From: Clostridia bacterium
GTDB lineage: Bacteria; Bacillota; Clostridia; Oscillospirales; CAG-272
Direction of reading: 5' to 3'
Assembly: GCA_017621755.1 (NCBI GenBank)
Contig: JAGASL010000057.1
Span: forward strand, 1 to 38,830
Length of the DNA: 38,830 nt
Position 1 is the stretch's first letter. Every line of letters begins with the position of its first letter. A program made the translations under genes and the position numbers. Under the pieces are notes generated by a model that saw only the letters and a list, made by a program, of their open reading frames with translations, did not search any database and was not told where the DNA came from. Below, in pieces: positions 1 through 5,585 of the stretch.

Positions 1-1
1 C

Positions 2-412
2 CTCATTGCCACGGGGTTAGGTCCAATTGTTTTAGCAATCGTCTATTTGATTTTGAAACAGTCTGCTGCCATAGATACCTTAACAGTCAATCAAGTCTGT
101 ATCGGTATATTTTCACTCTCCGCACTTGCCTTTATTGCAGGCGGTATGAATGTTATATATCAAGTTGAGCGTATGCCGCTGATGACGGCGATATTGATAC
201 ACGGCGGTACTTTGTATATTGGCTATCTCGGCACGTATCTACTAAACGATTGGCTTGACTTCGGGGCAATACCGGTTATAGTATTCACAGCAATTTTTGT
301 TGTGGGTTATATCGTGATTTGGGCTATCATTTATTCGATTATCCGAAGAAACACAGCCAAGCTCAATGAAATGCTGAAGAAAAAACAGCAAAATCTATCA
401 TCTGGGTTTTAG
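2..412 (+). CDS. DUF3021 family integral membrane protein (5' partial)
   Basis: The reading frame is open from the left edge of the window, so the true start lies just upstream; an internal TTG at 47 is not a convincing start. The visible 136 residues form four hydrophobic segments (roughly residues 2-17, 27-48, 58-80 and 86-112) and end in a lysine-rich cytoplasmic tail. The layout and the IYQVERMPLMTAILIHGG stretch match DUF3021 proteins, small membrane proteins of unknown function that are often encoded beside LytTR response regulators; no such partner is visible because the upstream DNA is missing. The stop codon lies inside a repeated 3'-flank motif that leads into a terminator. The family call is from recognition only. 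Confidence 0.7.
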   Translation, partial: LIATGLGPIVLAIVYLILKQSAAIDTLTVNQVCIGIFSLSALAFIAGGMNVIYQVERMPLMTAILIHGGTLYIGYLGTYLLNDWLDFGAIPVIVFTAIFVVGYIVIWAIIYSIIRRNTAKLNEMLKKKQQNLSSGF

Positions 413-437
413 GTTCAAAATTGTTGGGGCAACTCAA
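411..437 (+). repeat. 3'-flank repeat, family 1, copy 1
   Basis: Contains GGTTCAAAATTGTTGG followed by GGCAACTCA and sits directly before a terminator hairpin; it begins at the stop codon of the DUF3021 gene. Related copies lie at 4000-4027, 5256-5282, 9050-9076 and 15146-15171. The shared core is GGTTCRAAATTGTTGG. Confidence 0.75.
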
Positions 438-438
438 G

Positions 439-468
439 AAAAAAGACCGTTTTCGAACGGTCTTTTTT
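439..468 (+). terminator. Rho-independent terminator after the DUF3021 gene
   Basis: A perfect 13-bp stem (AAAAAAGACCGTT and its complement) with a TTCG loop ends in six T. It should work in both directions. Confidence 0.9.
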
Positions 469-472
469 CTAT

Positions 473-642
473 CCAATCCGAAGGATTGGCATGTAATCTC
501 ACCGCAGGTGAGTATGTAATCGCCGAAGGCGTATGGCATCACGCGTCAGCGTGTATCCTTCTTCGGATTGATTACATTCAACACTTCGTGTTGATTCCAT
601 ACCGCAGACAAGCTGCGGATTTCATCCACGCCTATCGGCGTG
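473..642. repeat. Hairpin array 1 (linker ATGTAATC)
   Basis: A run of short palindromes with 4-7 bp arms and tiny loops: CCAATCC/GGATTGG, CTCACC/GGTGAG, CGCC/GGCG, CACGC/GCGTG, CAACAC/GTGTTG, CCGCA/TGCGG and CACGCC/GGCGTG. Several are separated by ATGTAATC or close variants such as ATGGCATC. A GATTACAT near 574 is complementary to the linker. A 100-codon open frame crosses the array, but it is made of the palindromes and is not a gene. Confidence 0.8.
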
Positions 643-660
643 ATTATATAGAGAGTTACG

Positions 661-777
661 TTGAAGTCCTTGATTTCCAAGGGCTTTTCGTGTTTTTAGG
701 GGTAAAAAACAACCCTCTTTCACCATTGCACCTTTTTCCCTACCTTTTGGGCTTGAAGATACGACTTTATCGCATGA
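661..777. repeat. Intergenic repeat block, copy A
   Basis: This block aligns with 2112-2228: both carry GGGCTTTTCGTGTTTTTAGG, CCCTCTTTCACC, TTGCACCTTT and CCTTTTGG.CTTGAAG in the same order. A more diverged relative is at about 5313-5432. It starts with a CCTTG/CAAGG hairpin followed by T-rich DNA, like a degenerate terminator, and it ends just before a promoter. Confidence 0.7.
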
Positions 778-806
778 TTGAAAATTAACAGCTTTTCTGA
801 TATAAT
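778..806 (+). promoter_or_regulatory. Promoter for the 38-aa small ORF
   Basis: TTGAAA at 778-783, a 17-bp spacer, and TATAAT at 801-806. The stretch CTTTTCTGATATAATAT recurs at 5441-5457. Confidence 0.75.
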
Positions 807-839
807 ATAGACAGAAAGAAGGAAAGCGAGGACTTACAG

Positions 840-956
840 ATGAAAAACGGATACGCGATGGTTCGCAGACTTAAACTCACCCCCTTTGAACTCCAAGTTG
901 CAATCGAAGTTCTCAATGCAAATAGACTCAAACAGAGGTCAAACGGGATCGTGTGA
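840..956 (+). CDS. Hypothetical 38-aa small protein
   Basis: An ATG-initiated frame begins 34 nt after a consensus promoter, with a purine-rich GGAAAGCGAGG upstream. It encodes 38 basic residues beginning MKNGYAMVRRLKLTPFELQV and ending before a TGA. The middle (TPFELQVAIEVLNANRLKQR) looks like one amphipathic helix. The promoter and ribosome site argue for real expression, but the size permits chance. It may instead be the remnant 5' end of a longer gene. I do not recognise a family. Confidence 0.4.
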   Translation: MKNGYAMVRRLKLTPFELQVAIEVLNANRLKQRSNGIV

Positions 957-980
957 TACAATATATGTGAATGCGAAAAA

Positions 981-1009
981 TTGACAAATTTGTGTTGATA
1001 TGATATAAA
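981..1009 (+). promoter_or_regulatory. Promoter for the M55 peptidase gene
   Basis: TTGACA at 981-986, a 17-bp spacer, and TATAAA at 1004-1009. The ribosome site GGAGGA is at 1038-1043. Confidence 0.8.
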
Positions 1010-1049
1010 GCTAAAAGCAAGTAAAGCAGTATTAATTGGAGGAATATAA

Positions 1050-1874
1050 ATGAAAAAAAGAATTTTAATTGCTTGTGATTTGGAAGGGGTAAACAATGTA
1101 GTAGGTGAGCCCTATTCGGGTCTGACGAAAGGATGCGAGCAGTGGATGGTTGCCAAGCATCAAGCGGCGCTTGAAATCAATGCTGCCGCAGAGGCTCTTT
1201 TTGGCCTTGGCGCTGACTGTGTGGATCTATGGGATAATCACGGCGGCGGAAATAACATAGATGTTGCCGATCTTGATCCTCGTGTTAAGGTTTTGTTTTG
1301 TGAGCCAGGGAAGAACCGTATGTATTTTGCCGGAGAATATGATTGCGTTTGCTATTTTGGATACCACGCGATGGAGGGAACTCTTGGTGGCGTTTTGGCT
1401 CACACGATGAGCAGTAAAACCATCCAACACTACAAGTTGAATGGCAGGCATATAGGCGAGGTAGATATGGACGCTTATATTGCTGCCTCGTACGGTGTGC
1501 CGTCGTGCCTTTTTGTGGGCGGTGATATTGCTTGCGCACAGGCGGAGATGGCTATTCCGGGAATCGTTACGGTTGTTACAAAGCACGAAATATCACGTAA
1601 CGAGGCGGTTTTCCGTGACAACGGGGAGCTCTTCGCGGATATAAAGGCGAAGGTGTCAGAGGCTGTTGAAAAGGATATCCCGGCGTATCTTTTAACCTAT
1701 CCTGCGGTTATGGAAAAATCCTATAAGCGCGTAGAGGATGCAGCTAAATATCTGTCAAAATTACTTGCGGAGGGAATTGAGGCGGATTATCTCATTGATG
1801 AAATTCTTGGTAAGGATGCCCATACGGTGCAATCGACCGTTTATCGAATTGAAGATTTTATAAGATGTATTTAA
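1050..1874 (+). CDS. M55 family (DppA-like) D-aminopeptidase
   Basis: A 274-aa cytoplasmic zinc peptidase. The family removes N-terminal D-amino acids from short peptides such as D-Ala-D-Ala and forms a decameric ring. The metal-site pattern is complete: D10 and E12 in CDLEGV, D62 and H64 in WDNHGG, H106 in GYHAMEGT, H118 in LAHTMSS and E137 in GEVDMDAY. The length matches the family. ATG is placed 6 nt after GGAGGA and a consensus promoter lies upstream. The gene stands alone, so substrate context is weak; recycling of cell-wall peptides or use of dietary D-peptides are both possible. It ends in the family 2 3'-flank repeat and a terminator. Confidence 0.9.
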   Translation: MKKRILIACDLEGVNNVVGEPYSGLTKGCEQWMVAKHQAALEINAAAEALFGLGADCVDLWDNHGGGNNIDVADLDPRVKVLFCEPGKNRMYFAGEYDCVCYFGYHAMEGTLGGVLAHTMSSKTIQHYKLNGRHIGEVDMDAYIAASYGVPSCLFVGGDIACAQAEMAIPGIVTVVTKHEISRNEAVFRDNGELFADIKAKVSEAVEKDIPAYLLTYPAVMEKSYKRVEDAAKYLSKLLAEGIEADYLIDEILGKDAHTVQSTVYRIEDFIRCI

Positions 1875-1876
1875 TG

Positions 1877-1906
1877 ATGAGTTGCATTTTTGTACTATGA
1901 GCCCAG
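1877..1906 (+). repeat. 3'-flank repeat, family 2, copy 1
   Basis: GAGTTGCATTTTTGTACTA followed by GAGCCCAG immediately precedes a terminator. Copies are at 7164-7192 and 12050-12077. GAGTTGC is the reverse complement of the GCAACTC found in family 1 copies at 411 and 15146. Confidence 0.75.
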
Positions 1907-1938
1907 AAAAAAGCACTTGCTTTGGCAAGTGCTTTTTT
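1907..1938 (+). terminator. Rho-independent terminator (GCACTTGC type)
   Basis: The stem AAAAAAGCACTTGC/GCAAGTGCTTTTTT has a TTTG loop. The same hairpin is at 4029-4060, 9078-9110 and 12079-12110. Confidence 0.9.
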
Positions 1939-1939
1939 C

Positions 1940-2108
1940 AATGAAGCGCACCTTTCGGTGCATGAAGAATGAAGCAGGGCTTCGCCCTATGAAGCGTGCC
2001 TTCGGCACACGAAGAGGTTAGCGTGCGCTTCGCTTCATGTTTGCAAAGCAAACGCATCATGCGAGCGTAGCGAGTGCATCATATCGGCGCAAGTCGATGC
2101 TTCATTAA
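1940..2108. repeat. Hairpin array 2 (linker ATGAAG)
   Basis: Short palindromes such as GCACC/GGTGC, AGGGC/GCCCT, GTGCC/GGCAC and TTTGC/GCAAA are joined by ATGAAG or GAATGAAGC. Complements of the linker (CGCTTCAT near 2030, GCTTCATT near 2099) close the array. No gene is visible in it. Confidence 0.75.
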
Positions 2109-2111
2109 ATA

Positions 2112-2228
2112 CTTAAAATCCTTGACTTCGGTGGGCTTTTCGTGTTTTTAGGGGAAAAAAGCATCCCTCTTTCACCGTTGCACCTTTGCCCCGACCTTTT
2201 GGTCTTGAAGGCGCGACTCGATATGGGC
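2112..2228. repeat. Intergenic repeat block, copy B
   Basis: Homologous to 661-777, with the same run of motifs. It lies between hairpin array 2 and the promoter of the next gene, the same order as in copy A. Confidence 0.7.
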
Positions 2229-2258
2229 AAAAATGTTATAGATTGTTAAGATATAGTA

Positions 2259-2267
2259 TGATATAAT
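2259..2267 (+). promoter_or_regulatory. Extended -10 promoter for the AraC-sialidase gene
   Basis: TG at 2259-2260, one base, then TATAAT at 2262-2267. No good -35 hexamer is seen at the usual spacing. Confidence 0.45.
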
Positions 2268-2300
2268 TGTATCAATGCTAAACGAAATGGGTGATATAAA

Positions 2301-3965
2301 ATGCAGAAAAGACAGAAAGCTAAAGAAATAGCGCGACTTTTTGAAGATAAAATTTGTGATACCAATTTAATATCGGACATTTTCGATTATTTACAATTTG
2401 ATTGCAAGATTAGAGCCTTTATCGATCCCAATAAGCTTGACGAAAGTATTAAAGTCTTTTATGAATTGCAAAGTATGGACTCTTTGACACAAGTGATCGA
2501 CTTGATAATTAAGGGCAAAGAGCTTGCTTGTATGGAAGAAAAGGCGTTTTTGAAAAATGTGAAGGACTACATTGCGGATCATTTGAATGATGCTTTGACG
2601 GTGGAACAGATTGCAAGTGCGTTCCATGTAAGCTACTATTATCTTTGCCATCTTTTTAAGAAGCTGACGAACAAAACAATAAATCAGTTCAGAACGGAAA
2701 AACTGCTCGAAAAAGCTACACGAATGCTTCTTGAAACCGATAGCAAAATATCGGATATTGCTGTGATCTGCGGTTTTGATAATTTCAGCTATTTTTCAGA
2801 GGTTTTTATCAAATACGTCGGCATTTCGCCGAGCGAATTCAGAAAAAAGTATGCAGACTGTATTCTTCACTCTTTTTATGAGTTTGAAGACATACTTTTG
2901 GCAACGAAAATGGAGAGCGCCCGGTTCCTTGATCTCTGCGAATGCATCGAGGGATCGGGAATATCCTATGTGCATGTGCATGATCCCGGTGAGGAATTCG
3001 GAAGATTTTTGCACGAGGCGGCGATTGTAGAGTTTGAAGGCGTTCTGTATGCCTCGTGGTATAATTGCAAGGAAAAGGAGCTTGTCGGCTATACTCCGAT
3101 CGTGGGAAGGCGTTCCTATGACGGTGGAAAAACATGGACTGCTCCTGAAATAATTGCCGAGGATCGAAGCAGCAAAATTCTATATTGTCCCCCTGTTTAC
3201 GGAATATGTGACGGAAAGCTTTATATGCTTTTAAATCAGATGGTTTCTGCGGATCACATGCATTCGTTTGATCTGTACGTATTAAACAAAGAAACCGATC
3301 AGTTTGAGTTTCTTTGGTCGCGACCCATTCCGTTTAAGTTGAATACCAACGTCGTTCATCTGCCAAACGGTAAATTGATGTTGCCCGGAAGAATTGCCGA
3401 GCTTGACGGATTTCCCAACACACCGGCTGTTATGATTTCGGATAGCGGAAAAATAGATGCAGAGTGGCGGGTTGTGAAGGTTGCACCGAATGGTGATCTT
3501 CCCGACGGTAGCTTCCTTGTTCACCCCGAAACCACATTGTTGTGTTGCGACAACGTGCTTTATCTTTTTAACCGAAACGATCGGCGAAAGGTTCCCTTGG
3601 TATATGTTTCAAGAGATTTCGGCGAGAGCTGGAGCGAGGCGATGTCACACGATATCCCTTACGTAAACTCGAAGATCTATAGCGGTATGCTTTCTGACGG
3701 CAGATTTTATTTGATTGCAAATACCGAAAACTCTGATCGATCCAAGCTCGTTCTTTACGTCAGCGAAAAGGGAAGACTAAAATTTACAGATCAAAAGATT
3801 TTGATCGATTGCGGATATTCTGCGGATGATATGAAGCAGTGCCATTATCCCGCGGCGGTGGAATCCGGTGGAAAGCTCTATATTATTGCAACTGCGGATT
3901 ATGCCGGAGAGGAGCTGAGGGGAAGAGGGGCAGTACTGTTCACCTTGGATCTGAGTGAGATCTAA
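2301..3965 (+). CDS. AraC-type HTH / sialidase-fold fusion protein
   Basis: A 554-aa protein. Residues 1-80 are helical with no recognised domain. Residues 84-185 form an AraC/XylS double helix-turn-helix: first HTH at about 99-120, second at about 148-171, with the closing PSEFRKK at 177-183. Residues 220-554 resemble the BNR/sialidase beta-propeller, with Asp-boxes S272-YDGGKT-W279 and S437-RDFGES-W444 and repeated DG-K-LY strands. AraC regulators usually carry a cupin or other small sensor, so a propeller at the C-terminus is unusual. It may act as a one-component sugar sensor or as an enzyme tethered to DNA. The frame is continuous and there is no signal peptide, so it is cytoplasmic. ATG was chosen because it follows GGGTGATATAAA and gives the full helical N-terminus. 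Target genes are unknown. Confidence 0.8.
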   Translation: MQKRQKAKEIARLFEDKICDTNLISDIFDYLQFDCKIRAFIDPNKLDESIKVFYELQSMDSLTQVIDLIIKGKELACMEEKAFLKNVKDYIADHLNDALTVEQIASAFHVSYYYLCHLFKKLTNKTINQFRTEKLLEKATRMLLETDSKISDIAVICGFDNFSYFSEVFIKYVGISPSEFRKKYADCILHSFYEFEDILLATKMESARFLDLCECIEGSGISYVHVHDPGEEFGRFLHEAAIVEFEGVLYASWYNCKEKELVGYTPIVGRRSYDGGKTWTAPEIIAEDRSSKILYCPPVYGICDGKLYMLLNQMVSADHMHSFDLYVLNKETDQFEFLWSRPIPFKLNTNVVHLPNGKLMLPGRIAELDGFPNTPAVMISDSGKIDAEWRVVKVAPNGDLPDGSFLVHPETTLLCCDNVLYLFNRNDRRKVPLVYVSRDFGESWSEAMSHDIPYVNSKIYSGMLSDGRFYLIANTENSDRSKLVLYVSEKGRLKFTDQKILIDCGYSADDMKQCHYPAAVESGGKLYIIATADYAGEELRGRGAVLFTLDLSEI

Positions 3966-3999
3966 GTATACAGAGCAGCGAATACAACTTATATTAAGT

Positions 4000-4027
4000 A
4001 AGGTTCTAAATTGTTGGGGGGAGCCAG
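4000..4027 (+). repeat. 3'-flank repeat, family 1, copy 2
   Basis: Contains GGTTCTAAATTGTTGG, then a diverged GGGGAGCCAG that resembles the end of family 2 (GAGCCCAG). It precedes a GCACTTGC-type terminator. Confidence 0.7.
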
Positions 4028-4028
4028 A

Positions 4029-4060
4029 AAAAAAGCACTTGCTTCGGCAAGTGCTTTTTT
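4029..4060 (+). terminator. Rho-independent terminator (GCACTTGC type)
   Basis: AAAAAAGCACTTGC, a TTCG loop, and GCAAGTGCTTTTTT. It ends the AraC-sialidase unit. Confidence 0.9.
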
Positions 4061-4175
4061 AGCGAAATCCGCCGATGGCGGAAGAGATCCACCTGCGGTG
4101 GATGAAATCGCTGCGCGATGAAATCCGACTTCGTCGGGATATGGGCGGCGGATTTCATCCACGGCTTTGCCGTGA
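4061..4175. repeat. Hairpin array 3 (linker GAAATC)
   Basis: Outer arms GAAATCCGCC (4064-4073) and GGCGGATTTC (4147-4156) are perfectly complementary. They enclose small hairpins CCGCC/GGCGG, ATCCACC/GGTGGAT, TCGC/GCGA and CCGAC/GTCGG joined by GATGAAATC. A further CACGGC/GCCGTG hairpin follows. No gene is visible. Confidence 0.8.
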
Positions 4176-4202
4176 TTATTCGATTTTTACCTGGGTTTTC
4201 TG

Positions 4203-4231
4203 TTGACAAGTAGTTTTTTATGTGATAGTAT
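4203..4231 (+). promoter_or_regulatory. Promoter for the GH5-like gene
   Basis: TTGACA at 4203-4208, a 17-bp spacer, and TAGTAT at 4226-4231. The ribosome site AAGGAG is at 4282-4287. Confidence 0.6.
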
Positions 4232-4295
4232 ATAACATAAAATACATGGGGGTTCCATGATTCCGACAATATTTCAATAAAAAGGAGCTATACTT

Positions 4296-5255
4296 ATGAA
4301 ACCTTTGAAATTAAACCCCGGTGAGGTAAGAGGTTTTAACTATCATCCCAGCTATTCAACCACCTCGTTGGTCGATTGGCTGCTTTTTGATGAGGAGGTT
4401 TGGCGCCGCGAGCTCACCAACGGTAAGGAGAAATTCCCTAAAATGAATACCGTTCGTCTGTGGCTTTCGTGGAATGCTTACTGCCAAATGCAGGAACGCT
4501 TTATTGCGTGCGTAAAAAAGGCGATTGATATTTGCCGTGATCTTGGAATTTACGTGATTCCTTGTCTCTTTAACCGCTGGCACGATTCAATGGTGGATTG
4601 CGATGGCATCTATATCGACCATTTTTTACCCAACAGCAGCTGGCTTTTGAAGTATGGTGATCCCTTTTCCGATTATGTTGATGCGTTGTGCGAGGCCTTT
4701 GGTGACGAGGAACAGATTCTTGTCTGGGACATTTGTAATGAGCCTTTTGCTTATAACGGCGACTTCCCCATGAGGGAAACGGTTATGAAATCCGAGCTGG
4801 ACTGGCTTCAGCGCATGGCCGACCGTATGCGTGCCAACAACGTTTCTCAGCCTCTCGGCATAGGAAGCACCGGTGGGGAATCTATGGAGATTTTTGGTGA
4901 CATTTGTGACGTTTATCTGACACATCTGTATTATATTGGCGGCGATATCTCGCACTTTGAGAACAAGGTCGAGCGCTTTGTCACCGAGTCTCAAAAGAAC
5001 GGCAAGCCTCTCATTTGCTCAGAATGCTGTTGGGGTTCCCTTGACGATAAAGTGCGTGGCGAGTTGATCCGCGCTACTCTTACTGTTTTCCGAAAATATA
5101 ATGTTGGCTTTGTAGCGCACGCTCTTCAGTATTGCGGAGTTGCAGATCTGCACGATTCGTATGACGGCCGCATTTCTCCCGATGTAGGCAATCTTTGCTT
5201 TGTCAATAAAGACGGCTCCGTGCGCCCTTACCATGAGATATTCAATGAGTTCTAA
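4296..5255 (+). CDS. Glycoside hydrolase, GH5-like TIM barrel
   Basis: A 319-aa single-domain protein with clan GH-A features. E149 in WDICNEPF is the likely acid/base at the end of strand 4, and E243 in LICSECCWG is the likely nucleophile at the end of strand 7. Upstream motifs NTVRLWLSWNAY and GIYVIPCLFNRW fit strands 2-3 of a GH5 or related cellulase/mannanase-type barrel. There is no signal peptide or carbohydrate-binding module, so it probably cleaves imported oligosaccharides. The gene is alone between its own promoter and a family 1 repeat. Substrate cannot be assigned; GH5 is the best guess among clan GH-A families. Confidence 0.75.
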   Translation: MKPLKLNPGEVRGFNYHPSYSTTSLVDWLLFDEEVWRRELTNGKEKFPKMNTVRLWLSWNAYCQMQERFIACVKKAIDICRDLGIYVIPCLFNRWHDSMVDCDGIYIDHFLPNSSWLLKYGDPFSDYVDALCEAFGDEEQILVWDICNEPFAYNGDFPMRETVMKSELDWLQRMADRMRANNVSQPLGIGSTGGESMEIFGDICDVYLTHLYYIGGDISHFENKVERFVTESQKNGKPLICSECCWGSLDDKVRGELIRATLTVFRKYNVGFVAHALQYCGVADLHDSYDGRISPDVGNLCFVNKDGSVRPYHEIFNEF

Positions 5256-5282
5256 AAGGTTCAAAATTGTTGGAGTGGACCA
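5256..5282 (+). repeat. 3'-flank repeat, family 1, copy 3
   Basis: GGTTCAAAATTGTTGG begins just after the stop codon. Unlike the other copies the second half is diverged, and an extra CATAGGT/ACCTATG stem (5287-5310) precedes the terminator. Confidence 0.7.
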
Positions 5283-5312
5283 TCCTCATAGGTCAAAAAT
5301 GCAACCTATGCC

Positions 5313-5339
5313 AAAAAGCCTTGTTTTACAAGGCTTTTT
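5313..5339 (+). terminator. Rho-independent terminator after the GH5-like gene
   Basis: Stem AAAAAGCCTTG/CAAGGCTTTTT with a TTTTA loop, followed by more T-rich sequence. Confidence 0.85.
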
Positions 5340-5432
5340 CGGTTTTTTAAGGCAATTTTTTGACCTTTTGTTTTTTGCAACTTTTTCCGAGCCTTCGGGA
5401 CTTGAACCCTCAACATTTTCGCACATTTGAAG
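5328..5432. repeat. Intergenic repeat block, diverged copy C
   Basis: Shares with copies A and B the order CAAGG..CTTTT, T-run, TTGCA.CTTTTTCC, CCTT..GGG.CTTGAA. Here GGGACTTGAACCC (5398-5410) is preserved. Its reverse complement, GGGTTCAAGTCCC, resembles a tRNA T-arm with only three stem pairs. No complete tRNA is present around it. Confidence 0.5.
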
Positions 5433-5455
5433 ATCAGCCGCTTTTCTGATATAAT
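5427..5455 (+). promoter_or_regulatory. Promoter for the XRE-ADP-ribosylglycohydrolase gene
   Basis: TTGAAG at 5427-5432, a 17-bp spacer, and TATAAT at 5450-5455. The sequence around the -10 is the same as in the promoter at 778-806. The 5' leader is about 120 nt long. Confidence 0.7.
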
Positions 5456-5480
5456 ATTGAAAAAAAGAAAAGCAAGACTT

Positions 5481-5501
5481 TTTACAACTCAAGGTTGTAA
5501 A
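5481..5501. promoter_or_regulatory. Palindrome in the leader, candidate operator
   Basis: TTTACAAC and GTTGTAAA are separated by 5 nt, a perfect 8-bp inverted repeat. A second one, AAATCT/AGATTT, is at 5514-5531. They lie between the promoter and a gene whose product starts with an XRE DNA-binding domain, so autoregulation is plausible. They could also be mRNA hairpins. Confidence 0.35.
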
Positions 5502-5585
5502 TATAACAATTCCAAATCTATTTACAGATTTGATTAAAAGACGTAAAATATAAATACAATATATTTGATCGTATTTGGAGGCAAT

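Noticed and set aside
473..642. CRISPR array
   Set aside because: The repeated units are short palindromes of differing sequence with short linkers, not identical direct repeats with unique spacers; no cas genes.
486..788. 100-codon open frame after the DUF3021 terminator
   Set aside because: It is made of the palindromes of hairpin array 1 and repeat block A; no ribosome site and no family resemblance.
5398..5410. Complete tRNA gene on the minus strand
   Set aside because: Only a T-arm-like fragment with three stem pairs is present; no anticodon arm or acceptor partner is found.
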